DNA from: Pedobacter africanus
GTDB lineage: Bacteria; Bacteroidota; Bacteroidia; Sphingobacteriales; Sphingobacteriaceae
Length of the DNA stretch: 64,000 nucleotides
Reading direction: 5' to 3'
Assembly (NCBI RefSeq): GCF_900176535.1
Contig: NZ_FWXT01000004.1
Span: 62,001 to 126,000, forward strand
The number at the start of each line of letters is the position of its first letter. The stretch's first letter is position 1. Positions 51,711 to 61,516 of this stretch are shown here, piece by piece. A program made the translations under genes and the position numbers. The notes under the pieces were generated by a model. The model made no database searches, was not told the origin of the DNA, and worked only from the letters and a program-made list of their open reading frames with translations.

Positions 51711-53623
51711 TTGCTTTCGAGTTCCATGATCTGCGAAGCCAACGCTTCCCAGGTATTTTGAGCAGTGTCGAGCAGGAATTTAGCTGTAGTATACTCCTTG
51801 TTGGTCTCCGCTAATTTTCCGGAATTGGAATAGACTTCCTCATCGGCCAGTTTAGCTTCAATAGTTTTTACGCTTTGTTCAAAAGCAGCGATTTCCTCTT
51901 CCGTTTTTCGCAGCTGGTCATTCAGCTTTTTTAACTGTTGCTGCGGATTTGTACCCAGCGGTTTTTCTTCTGCCTTTGGTTTGACTTCTTTTTCCTGCTT
52001 TACAGGGATAGGTGTAGCTGTGGGCTGAGGCCTTTTGGAATTCCATTCTTCGTACTCTGCATAAGTACCTGGGTATTCTTTAATGTTCTTTTCTTCAATA
52101 AACCAGATTTTGTTGGCCACATTGTCAAGGAAATACCTGTCGTGGGATACTGCAATGAAAGTTCCCTCGTACTGCTGTAAAGCCTGGATAAGGATATTTA
52201 CCGACTGGATATCGAGGTGGTTGGTAGGCTCATCCAGAATGAGGAAGTTAGAGTCTGTGGTAAGCGACTTGGCCAATGCTACCCTGGATTTTTCCCCTCC
52301 GGAAAGTACCCTGATCTTTTTGAACACGTCATCGCCCGTAAACAGGAAGCAACCCAGGATGCCTCGAAGTTCTGTGTCGGTATGCTTAGGGGCAAAGGCC
52401 TGCAGCTCCTCTAAAATGGTATTGTCGAGGTGCAGGGATTCCAGCTGGTGCTGGGCAAAAAACGTAGTGGTCACATTGTGGCCGGTTTCACATTTGCCTG
52501 CAAATTTCTCTGTACCGGCAATGATCCGGAGTAAGGTTGATTTACCTTTACCATTTGCACCAATCAGTGCAATTTTATCTCCTTTTTCGATTACACCTTC
52601 TGCATTTTCCAGGATTTCGACGTTGGGATAACTTTTTGTGGCGCCTTCAATACGGATCACATGGCGGCCCGAAGGTTTGGAGAATTTGAACTGGAAGTTA
52701 ACGGTTGGGTTATCATCGTCCACGTCCTCCACGCGCTCCAGCTTATCGAGGGCTTTCATCCGCGATTGTGCCATTTTAGCTTTAGAGGCCTTGGCCCTGA
52801 AGCGCTCTATCAAACGTTCTTCCTGTTTGATTTTGGCCTGCTGGTTTTTAAATTCCCCTTTCTGGATCTCGCCCCTCAGTGCTTTTTCTTCCAGGTAGAA
52901 AGTATAATTACCTGCATAAGGCGTTAATTTTCCTTTGCGCGATTCCACAATTTTATTCACCACTTTATCTAAAAAGTACCTGTCGTGCGATACAATTACG
53001 ATGGCACCCTCAAATCCTAGCAGGTAAGTTTCCAGCCATTTGATGGAAGGTAAGTCCATGTGGTTGGTGGGCTCATCCAGCAGCAGGATGTCTGGTGTTT
53101 GCAAAAGAATTTTAGCGAGCATTACACGCATGCGCCATCCTCCGGAAAAGGTATTCAGGGGCCTGAGCTGGTCCTGGGTACTGAAACCCAGACCGGCCAG
53201 AATTTCATTGGCCCTGTATTCAATATTGTATCCGTCCAGTGCTTCAAATTCCTGCTGTTTATCGCTCAGTTTGTTTAAAACGTCTTCAGAATAATCTGTT
53301 TCAATTTTTTTTAACAGCTCTTCTATTTCATCGTGCAATTGGTTCTGGCGTTCAAAAGCTTCCATGGCCACATGCAAAATACTATGATGGGAATCATAAG
53401 AAAGTAAATCCTGGTTCAGGTAGCCGATTTTTAAGTCTTTCGACATGGAAACCGATCCTGAAGATGGCGCATATTCTCCAACGATTATTTTGAGTAGTGT
53501 AGATTTTCCTGTTCCATTGGCACCTATTAGTCCAATTCTCTCTCCCGGTTTAATGTGCCAGTTTGCCTCGTCGTATAATGCCCTAGAGCCCAGCAGGAAT
53601 GTTAAGTCGTTTATTGAAATCAT
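51707..53623 (-). CDS. ABC-F family ATP-binding protein
   Basis: A 638-residue soluble protein with two ABC ATPase domains: Walker A GANGTGKST and GANGKGKST, signatures FSGGWRMR and LSGGEKSR, and LLLDEPTNHMDL / LILDEPTNHLDI. The basic linker (about residues 240-310) and C-terminal coiled coil (about 555-638) are typical of ABC-F factors (Uup/EttA group) that act on the ribosome and may relieve stalling. No transmembrane part exists, so it is not a transporter. ATG 53623 is used. It is followed by the plug gene with a 4-bp overlap. Confidence 0.92.
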   Translation of the reverse strand: MISINDLTFLLGSRALYDEANWHIKPGERIGLIGANGTGKSTLLKIIVGEYAPSSGSVSMSKDLKIGYLNQDLLSYDSHHSILHVAMEAFERQNQLHDEIEELLKKIETDYSEDVLNKLSDKQQEFEALDGYNIEYRANEILAGLGFSTQDQLRPLNTFSGGWRMRVMLAKILLQTPDILLLDEPTNHMDLPSIKWLETYLLGFEGAIVIVSHDRYFLDKVVNKIVESRKGKLTPYAGNYTFYLEEKALRGEIQKGEFKNQQAKIKQEERLIERFRAKASKAKMAQSRMKALDKLERVEDVDDDNPTVNFQFKFSKPSGRHVIRIEGATKSYPNVEILENAEGVIEKGDKIALIGANGKGKSTLLRIIAGTEKFAGKCETGHNVTTTFFAQHQLESLHLDNTILEELQAFAPKHTDTELRGILGCFLFTGDDVFKKIRVLSGGEKSRVALAKSLTTDSNFLILDEPTNHLDIQSVNILIQALQQYEGTFIAVSHDRYFLDNVANKIWFIEEKNIKEYPGTYAEYEEWNSKRPQPTATPIPVKQEKEVKPKAEEKPLGTNPQQQLKKLNDQLRKTEEEIAAFEQSVKTIEAKLADEEVYSNSGKLAETNKEYTTAKFLLDTAQNTWEALASQIMELESK

Positions 53624-53630
53624 TTGGCTG

Positions 53631-53638
53631 CAAAAATA
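53631..53638 (-). promoter_or_regulatory. -7 element of the ABC-F gene, 7 nt from the start codon
   Basis: The minus strand reads TATTTTTG, followed by CAGCCAA and ATG. This implies a leaderless or very short-leader mRNA. Confidence 0.45.
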
Positions 53639-53691
53639 CAACTTTGCCCTGAAATTTGACGGAATTTAAAAACGTTCCTTATCTTCGCTCC

Positions 53692-54726
53692 ATGTATCAG
53701 CTCATCAAACCTATATTTTTCCAGTTCGACCCTGAGAAGGTCCACTATTTTGTTGTAAAACGATTGAAGTGGTTTCATGACCATTTCCCGTTGGGGAAGA
53801 CAATTCTGCGCAGCAGCTTTGATGTGAATATTAAAGGACTGGAACGCGAAGTGTTTGGTATCCGGTTCAAAAATCCGGTTGGACTGGCAGCGGGCTTTGA
53901 TAAAAATGGCGAATATATTGAAGCGTTGAGCGATCTGGGCTTTGGTTTTATAGAGGTAGGGACAGTAACTCCTTTACCTCAGCCAGGTAACGATAAGCCC
54001 AGGATGTTCAGATTGGAAGAAGACAGTGCGCTGATCAACAGGATGGGCTTTAACAATAAGGGAGTAGATACATTAGCTGAAAGACTGAGGTTACTGCGGG
54101 ATAAACATAAAGATATTGTAGTTGGCGGGAATATTGGCAAGAATAAAAGTACCCCAAATGAAGATGCGGTGAGCGATTACATCAAGTGTTTCGACCGTCT
54201 TTTTGATGTGGTGGATTATTTTGTGGTCAATGTAAGTTCGCCCAATACCCCGGGCCTGAGAGCGTTGCAGGAAAAAGAACCACTGATGAATTTGCTGAAC
54301 ACACTTCAGCAGCGGAACAGTAAAAACGGCATTTCCAGACCTATCTTATTAAAGATTGCACCTGATCTGACCAATGAACAGCTGGACGATATTGTGGAGA
54401 TTGTAATGCAGACAGGCATCGCTGGTGTGATTGCAACCAATACTACGATAGACAGGAATGGCCTGTATACGCCCGAAAAAATAGCCAGTGAAACCGGTGG
54501 TTTAAGTGGTAAACCCTTAACGGTACGGTCTACAGAAGTAATCCGGTATTTGTCCGCGAAATCGGGAAAAGCATTCCCTATCATTGGGGTAGGTGGGATC
54601 CACTCCCCTCAGGATGCAAAAGACAAGCTGGAAGCTGGTGCTTCCCTGGTGCAGCTGTATACCGGTTTTATTTATGAAGGCCCGGCCATTGTAAAGCGAA
54701 TTTGTAAAGAACTGGTAAAACATTGA
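53692..54726 (+). CDS. pyrD: Dihydroorotate dehydrogenase (quinone), class 2
   Basis: A 344-residue membrane-associated FMN enzyme that oxidises dihydroorotate to orotate with quinone, the fourth step of pyrimidine synthesis. The N-terminal amphipathic extension (YQLIKPIFFQFDPEKVHYF) and the catalytic Ser in VNVSSPNTPGLR mark class 2. VGLAAGFDKNGEYIEAL is the FMN region. I use ATG 53692. It is divergent from the ABC-F gene and followed by a GC-rich hairpin. Confidence 0.94.
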   Translation: MYQLIKPIFFQFDPEKVHYFVVKRLKWFHDHFPLGKTILRSSFDVNIKGLEREVFGIRFKNPVGLAAGFDKNGEYIEALSDLGFGFIEVGTVTPLPQPGNDKPRMFRLEEDSALINRMGFNNKGVDTLAERLRLLRDKHKDIVVGGNIGKNKSTPNEDAVSDYIKCFDRLFDVVDYFVVNVSSPNTPGLRALQEKEPLMNLLNTLQQRNSKNGISRPILLKIAPDLTNEQLDDIVEIVMQTGIAGVIATNTTIDRNGLYTPEKIASETGGLSGKPLTVRSTEVIRYLSAKSGKAFPIIGVGGIHSPQDAKDKLEAGASLVQLYTGFIYEGPAIVKRICKELVKH

Positions 54727-54739
54727 TGCATTAATTACA

Positions 54740-54770
54740 GCCGGGTATGGCTTGATGTGAATACCCCGGC
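54740..54770 (+). terminator. Hairpin after pyrD, weak terminator
   Basis: GCCGGGTAT (54740-54748) pairs with ATACCCCGGC (54761-54770) with one bulge, around a 12-nt loop. It lacks a U-tract. It may separate pyrD from the following sigma gene. Confidence 0.4.
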
Positions 54771-54801
54771 GCAGGGAAATATTACTTAATTTGAGCATGA
54801 A

Positions 54802-55356
54802 ATGCAAATTATTATTTCAAATCAGGAAACTTTCAAAGTAATATTTCTCAGGTATCATAAATCATTATGCCTTTTTGCCCTGAGGTACCTGAAATCAAAA
54901 GAAGATGCAGAGGAAGCTGTACAGTCTGTTTTTTTAAAAATGCTGGAGGTAAAAGTGAATTTCGAGGGCCCGGAAGTGCTAAGGGCATACCTGTACCGCT
55001 CGGTCTACCATACCTGTCTGAATTCTATTCGCTCGAAAACCAGGCAGATCAATAGAGAAGACTTCTACCAGTCGCAAATTGACCCCGATGAACAGCCTTA
55101 CCTGAACAATATGCTTAAAGCGGAGCTGACAGCCATTTTAAGCAGGGAACTGACTTTTTTGCCCAAAATACAGGCCGACATTATAAAACTGAGTTATTTT
55201 GAAGAATTGTCTAACGATGAGATTGCTGCAAGGCTCGACCTTTCTTTGCAAACAGTAAAGAATTATAAGCATATGGGACTGAAAAGTATACGCAAGCGCT
55301 TCTCCAGGGACTCCGCATTTTATACTTTCCTAACTTTTCTTATCAATTTTGTCTAA
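54802..55356 (+). CDS. ECF RNA polymerase sigma-70 factor
   Basis: A 184-residue Bacteroidota ECF sigma factor with region 2 (FFKVIF-type start, LCLFALRYLKSKEDAEEAVQSVF) and region 4 HTH (LSNDEIAARLDLSLQTVKNY). It is the first gene of the sigma - FecR - SusC - SusD - DUF4465 - thioredoxin operon and probably directs RNA polymerase to this uptake locus when released by the FecR protein downstream. Confidence 0.92.
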   Translation: MQIIISNQETFKVIFLRYHKSLCLFALRYLKSKEDAEEAVQSVFLKMLEVKVNFEGPEVLRAYLYRSVYHTCLNSIRSKTRQINREDFYQSQIDPDEQPYLNNMLKAELTAILSRELTFLPKIQADIIKLSYFEELSNDEIAARLDLSLQTVKNYKHMGLKSIRKRFSRDSAFYTFLTFLINFV

Positions 55357-55409
55357 AATCTAAGTACTTATTTTTTTTCGCGGTGTCTTAAGGGAAACAG
55401 ACACCATCA

Positions 55410-56585
55410 ATGGAGCAAAATTCGGAAGCCGGTTTAAACCGGATCATTTATTTATTTGAGCAATTGCATCAATTGTCGATCACGCGCGAGGAGTACCAGG
55501 AATTAAAAACATGGGCGCGGTCCTCTCCGGCAAATGCCCGGATCTGGAACGATTTTTTTGATGAAGAGAAAAGCAGGGCAGATGTAGCTTTATGGAATAC
55601 ATTTGATTCTGACGCTGCTTTTGAGCGGCTGAACCGTAAGTTCAGAAGAAGGTCTGCTGTGCGGTATACTGCGATTGCAGCCTCCCTGTTGCTGGTTGTA
55701 GCGATGGGATTGCTTTTTATTGCCGAAAGGAATGAACGGTGGGGCAGACAAAAAATGGCACAGGTTAATGACATTCAACCTGGCCGGAATAAGGCTGTCC
55801 TGAAATTTTCAGGCGATAAAACGATTGCCTTAAACGATGTACAAAACGGAATCCAGATCAATGAGAAAGGACTAGCCTATCAGAATGGCGAACTGATTGA
55901 TCCGCAGCAGGGGGCAGTAACCCGGCAGGTGACCTTAAGTGTGCCAAAAGGTGGGAAATATGAAATAAAATTGGATGATGGTACGCGCATATGGGTGAAT
56001 GCTTTTACTGAGCTTAAATTTCCGGAGCGATTCAAAGGATCGAAATACAGGGAGGTTGAGCTTTCGGGAGAGGCCTATTTTGAAGTCGCCCATGATGCTG
56101 CAAGACCATTCAGGGTGAAGATGCAGGAAGAAACAGTGGAAGTTTTAGGTACTTCTTTTAACCTTTCTAATTATACCGCCGATGATTTTAGCAAGGCTAC
56201 GCTGCTATCGGGTAAAGTGGGGATAGACATTCCGAAAACAAAAGGAGGGAATGAACGGACGGTTCTTTTACCGGGACAGCAGGCAGTGTACGATAAGCAG
56301 TTAAAGCAGCTCCATGTTGCTGATATAGACGCAAAAAATGCAATCAGCTGGAAAAATGGTGATTTTATGTTTGACAATGAGCACATCAGTTCCATTGTAA
56401 AACAGCTGGAAAGGTGGTACGACATTAAAGTGAGCTATCAGCACAACTTTAAAGGTTTCTATTTCTCTGGTATTGTTTCCAGATCGCAGCCTTTATCAGC
56501 TGTGCTTGATATGCTGGCCAGTACAGGTAAAATCAGGTACAGCATTAACAAAGAAAGAAAGGAGGTGATATTGAGCAGGGAATGA
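55410..56585 (+). CDS. FecR-family anti-sigma regulator
   Basis: A 391-residue transmembrane regulator with a cytoplasmic N-terminal sigma-binding part, one helix (about residues 88-106, YTAIAASLLLVVAMGLLFI), a periplasmic FecR domain (VELSGEAYFEVAHDAARPFRVK in part: GEAYFEVAHDAARPF) and a C-terminal domain of the DUF4974 type (DNEHISSIVKQLERWYDIKV). It relays a signal from the SusC receptor, which carries the matching STN domain, to the sigma factor 53 bp upstream. Confidence 0.93.
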   Translation: MEQNSEAGLNRIIYLFEQLHQLSITREEYQELKTWARSSPANARIWNDFFDEEKSRADVALWNTFDSDAAFERLNRKFRRRSAVRYTAIAASLLLVVAMGLLFIAERNERWGRQKMAQVNDIQPGRNKAVLKFSGDKTIALNDVQNGIQINEKGLAYQNGELIDPQQGAVTRQVTLSVPKGGKYEIKLDDGTRIWVNAFTELKFPERFKGSKYREVELSGEAYFEVAHDAARPFRVKMQEETVEVLGTSFNLSNYTADDFSKATLLSGKVGIDIPKTKGGNERTVLLPGQQAVYDKQLKQLHVADIDAKNAISWKNGDFMFDNEHISSIVKQLERWYDIKVSYQHNFKGFYFSGIVSRSQPLSAVLDMLASTGKIRYSINKERKEVILSRE

Positions 56586-56661
56586 TACTTATTAAGTGTA
56601 AACCAGATTTACATACCCGTGAAAACCAACTAAACCATTACAAACCTAATTAAAATACTAA

Positions 56662-59600
56662 ATGACTTTCTATAAGTGTTTTATCCGCACTACTGTTCGT
56701 AATGTAATCGTTTTTCTGATGATTACCGCACTGGCCATCGCTTTTAACACCGCAAACGCACATAGCCAGGGTATTACTATGAACAAAAGGGGCATTAACC
56801 TTAGTGAATTGTTTAAAGAGCTTCATCATAAATACAATTATGATTTCTTTTATGCAGAAGGTGTGCTCGACAATTCCAAACGTTTTGATATTGCAGTTAG
56901 CAACGCTACAATTGATGATGTTTTAAAAAAAACCTTAACCGTTAATTTATTGACCTATACCATCAATAAGAATATTGTGGTAATTAAGCCCGGACCTGCC
57001 TATCAGCAAAATTCCATTCAGGGCCGGGTGCTCGACGAAAATAAAGTGCCCCTGGCGGGTGCCACTGTTTTGCACCTGAACAGCAAATCTAAGACCACAA
57101 CTGATCGTACAGGTGCATTCCGTTTGGTAAATGTACCTCTTACGGGCAAATTGCTGATCAGCTATATTGGTTATGAAAGCATGGAACTGCCTGTAGCAGT
57201 AAATATGGGGGATGTAACCTTAAAAAATGCAAGCGCCGACCTGCAGCAGGTAGAAATTAATGTAGGCTACGGCAGGCGTAAGGCCATAGATTTAACCGGA
57301 TCGGTAACCCGGGTTACCGAGGCAGAACTGGAAGGTGCCCCGCCACATGCAGATATTGCTTCCATGATACAAGGTAAGGCCGCCGGAGTGAACGTAATGG
57401 TGGCAAATGGCGCCCCGGGGGCAGGGGTTTCTGTGATGATCAGGGGAACTACCTCGCTTACCGGTAACAGCCAGCCCCTATGGGTAGTGGATGGGGTACC
57501 ACAATACAATGTAAACGGCAGTGATATAGGGCAGGTGCTGTACGATTATAACATCAATGACATTGAATCTGTAGATATCCTGAAAGACGCTTCTGCTACC
57601 GCAATTTATGGTTCCAGGGCGGCTAATGGTGTAATCATCATCACTACCAAATCAGGGAAGAAATTTAAAAAGCCACAGATAGATGTTGCCTATAACCATG
57701 GAATCCAGAAACAGCGGGACGGCTTCAGGACGTTGACCAGTGAAGAATTTAAACAGGTAATAACCGATGCTACACGAAACTATTACGCAACCACAGGTTC
57801 TAAAGGTACTGGTGGCATTTTAACCTTGCTGGACGAAAGTAAGATCGTTGCGGGCACGGAAGTAGATTATTATTCGGCACCCTTTTTATCTACTGCTTTT
57901 TTTGACGGGCAAACCAACTGGTGGAAAGAACTGACCCAGAATGCAATTGAACGTAAGCTGGATGTTTCGCTCAGGGGAGGCTCAGATGCTTCCAGCTATT
58001 ATGTTTCGGTAGGCGTGCCGCAACAGGAAGGTATCATCAAGGGTAGCCGCAGAAGAGGCTTTTCCGGTAGGGTCAACCTGGATTCCAAAGTGTCTGATGA
58101 TTTTACTATGGGTTTGATGCTCAATGGTTCAAATTCAAACATAGACAATAAGGACGGCATGATCGCCAAGATCTGGGATTTCAGACCCGATTTTCCAATG
58201 TATACTGCAGATGGAAAGATCTTTGATCCGGGATACAATGAAGAGAACCCGCTTACAACCTTAAAAAACCGCGACCTTTCTGTACGAAAAGGTGTAAACG
58301 GATCTGCTTTTCTTCAGTTTACGCCGGCAAAAGCCTGGACACTCAGATCGGCCATATCCATCAATTACAATCAAACGGTGACCGACAGGTTTACCAGGGA
58401 AGGTACAGCCTATTCAACCCATAAAGGACAGGCCAATATTTCCCAGAATGAATCTAATAACTGGGTATTTGAAAATACGGCCCGGTTTGCCAAATTATTT
58501 AACCAGGTGCATGACCTAGATTTTCTGGCAGGATTTTCCATGGAAAGGGGCACTTTTAAGGCGTTTTCAGTTGGTGTACAGAATTTTCCTGATCAGGACA
58601 TCATGACCAACCTGAGCAGCGGGACTACCCCTTTGAAACCTATGTCTTCCAGTACCTCAACTGCCCTGGTCTCGGCATTTACCAGGGCCAATTACAAGTT
58701 TAAGGACCGTTATCTGGCCACTTTTACTTTCCGTGCAGACGGCTCGTCCAGGTTTGGTCCGGACAGGAGATGGGGCTTGTTTCCTTCCGGTGCATTGGCC
58801 TGGATCATCACCCGGGAAAACTTTATGCAGCACATCAATACCGATGTTTTTAACCTGTTAAAACTGAGGGGCTCTTATGGCATCTCGGGTTCACAGGTAC
58901 TGGGAAATAATGACTGGAGGACCACCTACGCCGGCGCGCAGTTTGAAGAACAGCCCGGCTTTGCACCAAACCAGTTGGGGAATGCCAACCTGAGATGGGA
59001 GCAAACGCTCACCAAAGAAGCGGCCCTGGACTATGGGTTCTTTAAAAACAAAATCTCCGGTTCATTTGGTGTATATGATAAAGAAACCCGGGACATCATT
59101 TACAATAAGAACATCCCATCCAGCAGCGCCTTTATCAGCGTGAAACAAAATATAGCCACCATCAGGAATAAAGGAATTGAGTTTTTTATTGACTACAATG
59201 TGTTCAGGAAGCGGGATATGAGCCTGACTTTTAATTTTAACATTGCTCATAATACCTCTACGGTAACACAAATAAACGGTGTCGATAAATTTATAGACCT
59301 GTATGGCGGAAATGCGCTGGCGATAAGGATGCAGGAGGGGCAGCCAATGGGGCAGTGGTACGGATATAAATGGAGCGGAAGGTATTACCAGTCGATGGAA
59401 GAATACAACCTGCTGTCCAGTCAGAACCCAACTACAGGGGCGAAGGTCTGGTACCAGAACGGGCAGAGCAACATCAGGCCCGGCGATCTGAAGTTCGATG
59501 ATACGAATGGCGATGGAATTGTGAACAACGACGATAAAGTACCTTTGGGGACTTTTCAGCCCAAATATTTTGGTGGTTTTGCGGCAAACTTCAGAAAGGG

Positions 59601-60069
59601 TGGGTTAAGCCTGAACATGAATTTTACCTACAGCACCGGAGCCTTAAGGTACTGGTATACCAACTCTGCCAATTGGTATGGTGTAGGTTTATTTATGCGC
59701 AACTACCCCGAATATGTGCTCGATAGCTGGTCTACCACCAACAGGCTTTCACCATGGCCAAGAATGGCGTATGGGGAAGGTTCTTCCAATAACTTTTCTG
59801 ATTTCTGGCTGTCGAAAGCCGATTACCTGAGGCTTTCACAGGTGAGGATCAGTTACAGGTTCCCGGACAAATGGATCCAAAGTAAGATTAAAGGCGGACT
59901 GGACCTGGCAGTGTCGGCATCTAACCTGCTTACCTTCACCAATTACAACGGCATTGACCCCGAAGGTAATTTTAAACTCTCGGGTGGGGCTACCGGTACA
60001 GGGACCGATTTTGGTACCTATCCGTCTATCCGGACATTCAACCTGAGCATCAGGTATTCTTTACGATAA
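56662..60069 (+). CDS. SusC/RagA TonB-dependent receptor with STN signalling domain
   Basis: A 1135-residue outer-membrane receptor. Order: signal peptide (to about residue 36), STN domain (about 37-112, ITMNKRGINLSELFKELHHK in part: NKRGINLSELFKEL), carboxypeptidase-D-like domain (about 118-190), plug domain (GRRKAIDLTGSV, VMIRGTTSLTGN, IYGSRAANGVIIITTK) and the beta-barrel (about 330-1135). The STN domain marks a transducing receptor that signals through FecR. It imports a substrate bound by SusD using TonB energy. The substrate is unknown. SusD follows 13 bp later. Confidence 0.95.
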   Translation: MTFYKCFIRTTVRNVIVFLMITALAIAFNTANAHSQGITMNKRGINLSELFKELHHKYNYDFFYAEGVLDNSKRFDIAVSNATIDDVLKKTLTVNLLTYTINKNIVVIKPGPAYQQNSIQGRVLDENKVPLAGATVLHLNSKSKTTTDRTGAFRLVNVPLTGKLLISYIGYESMELPVAVNMGDVTLKNASADLQQVEINVGYGRRKAIDLTGSVTRVTEAELEGAPPHADIASMIQGKAAGVNVMVANGAPGAGVSVMIRGTTSLTGNSQPLWVVDGVPQYNVNGSDIGQVLYDYNINDIESVDILKDASATAIYGSRAANGVIIITTKSGKKFKKPQIDVAYNHGIQKQRDGFRTLTSEEFKQVITDATRNYYATTGSKGTGGILTLLDESKIVAGTEVDYYSAPFLSTAFFDGQTNWWKELTQNAIERKLDVSLRGGSDASSYYVSVGVPQQEGIIKGSRRRGFSGRVNLDSKVSDDFTMGLMLNGSNSNIDNKDGMIAKIWDFRPDFPMYTADGKIFDPGYNEENPLTTLKNRDLSVRKGVNGSAFLQFTPAKAWTLRSAISINYNQTVTDRFTREGTAYSTHKGQANISQNESNNWVFENTARFAKLFNQVHDLDFLAGFSMERGTFKAFSVGVQNFPDQDIMTNLSSGTTPLKPMSSSTSTALVSAFTRANYKFKDRYLATFTFRADGSSRFGPDRRWGLFPSGALAWIITRENFMQHINTDVFNLLKLRGSYGISGSQVLGNNDWRTTYAGAQFEEQPGFAPNQLGNANLRWEQTLTKEAALDYGFFKNKISGSFGVYDKETRDIIYNKNIPSSSAFISVKQNIATIRNKGIEFFIDYNVFRKRDMSLTFNFNIAHNTSTVTQINGVDKFIDLYGGNALAIRMQEGQPMGQWYGYKWSGRYYQSMEEYNLLSSQNPTTGAKVWYQNGQSNIRPGDLKFDDTNGDGIVNNDDKVPLGTFQPKYFGGFAANFRKGGLSLNMNFTYSTGALRYWYTNSANWYGVGLFMRNYPEYVLDSWSTTNRLSPWPRMAYGEGSSNNFSDFWLSKADYLRLSQVRISYRFPDKWIQSKIKGGLDLAVSASNLLTFTNYNGIDPEGNFKLSGGATGTGTDFGTYPSIRTFNLSIRYSLR

Positions 60070-60082
60070 AAATGATAAGGAA

Positions 60083-61513
60083 ATGAAAACGAAATTATAT
60101 TTATACCTGGGTGTTTTAATGCTTTCTCTGAGCAGCTGTGAAAAGTTCATTACCCAGGATCCCGAATTCCTGCTGACACCCGAAGTAGCAGTTACAGATG
60201 AGGCTTCTGCTAAAAGCCTGCTGAATGGTGCCTATGCAGGGATCAGCACGAACGACTGGACTGCACGTTTTACCGGCGGCTTTAGTTCGATGCTGGGTAT
60301 CATCAATTACAACAACAGTGCCTACACCTTCAATATGACGGCAACGGGCGACAATGAAGCCTTATGGAAAGCCTTTTATGTGGCCATCAATAATGCCAAT
60401 GCCGCTATTGAAGGGATACAGCCACTGACCGACGATAAGTTTAAATCAGCCCAAATTAAGGCAGAATTGATTGGAGAAGCACATGGCTTAAGGGCTTTTG
60501 CCCATTTGTATACCCTATGGTATTTTGCCCGATGGTTTGATCAGCCGGATTCCAAATATGGAATCGTATACCGCGATAAGCTATCAACCCTTGAAAATGT
60601 TTACCAGCCTCGCTTAGATGTAAAAGACAGCTACGCCAGAATTATAGTGGACCTGGATTACGCGATTGCCAATGCCCCAAATTTTTACAACAACAAGAGG
60701 TTTTCCAGGCAGCTGGCCAAGGCTTTAAAAGCAAAACTCTTGTTAAACCGGGGCTGGGGTAATGATTATGCTGATGCGCTAATTCTGGTCAATGAGGTCA
60801 TCACCGAGAGTACTGGCCTGGGGGTAATTTTAGAGCCCTCGCTGAGCCAGCTGTACCAGAACAGCTGGGACTCAAAGGAACTGTTGTTTTGCCGCTACAG
60901 GGAAAAAACAGACGATGTGGTTACCGCCTATAATTTTACGTATGGTTATAACTATGCAACCATTACGCTCACTACACAAGGAAACGCCATTATTGGTGCC
61001 GATCCCCGACACGTAGAGGGCTGGGGCAATGTGAAGTCGCCCATAGCTGGCAATACCACCACCAAATGGGCCCCTAAAAAGCTGTGCCGGCTGGGCAGAC
61101 AGGTTGGCGGCGATAATGATAAGTATACGGTTTATTATCTGAGACTTACCGAGCTATACCTGATGAAGGCCGAACTGCTGCAAAAAACAGGTGCAAGCTT
61201 TGCACAGGCCATGGACCCGATCAATTACGTCAGGAACCGCTCTGAGCTGGGTAGTTTATCTGTAGGCAATAAAACTGACTTTGAAAAAGTTCTTTTCAGT
61301 GAAATACTTAATGAGCTGAACCTGGAGAATGAGGCCGACTGGATGTCGTCCTTGCGCTTGAAAAATGCCGCTGGTACCTATATGCTGCAGGATTTCAGGG
61401 GTGCTGCCACTGTACTGGACCAGAACAAATTTATCTGGCCCATCCCTACTTCTGAAATGAAGTTCAACAAGTTAATTGATCAGAATCCGGGCTATGAAAA
61501 TCTAAACTATTAA
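60083..61513 (+). CDS. SusD/RagB-family surface lipoprotein
   Basis: A 476-residue outer-membrane lipoprotein (lipobox LSLSSC; Cys about residue 19) with the SusD N-terminal and C-terminal domains (ITQDPEFLLTPE, HGLRAFAHLYTLWYFARWF, RLTELYLMKAELL, the C-terminal IWPIPTSEMKFN). It captures the ligand at the cell surface and acts as a lid on the SusC barrel. It is tightly linked (13 and 3 bp) to SusC and the DUF4465 gene. Confidence 0.94.
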   Translation: MKTKLYLYLGVLMLSLSSCEKFITQDPEFLLTPEVAVTDEASAKSLLNGAYAGISTNDWTARFTGGFSSMLGIINYNNSAYTFNMTATGDNEALWKAFYVAINNANAAIEGIQPLTDDKFKSAQIKAELIGEAHGLRAFAHLYTLWYFARWFDQPDSKYGIVYRDKLSTLENVYQPRLDVKDSYARIIVDLDYAIANAPNFYNNKRFSRQLAKALKAKLLLNRGWGNDYADALILVNEVITESTGLGVILEPSLSQLYQNSWDSKELLFCRYREKTDDVVTAYNFTYGYNYATITLTTQGNAIIGADPRHVEGWGNVKSPIAGNTTTKWAPKKLCRLGRQVGGDNDKYTVYYLRLTELYLMKAELLQKTGASFAQAMDPINYVRNRSELGSLSVGNKTDFEKVLFSEILNELNLENEADWMSSLRLKNAAGTYMLQDFRGAATVLDQNKFIWPIPTSEMKFNKLIDQNPGYENLNY

Positions 61514-61516
61514 ATC

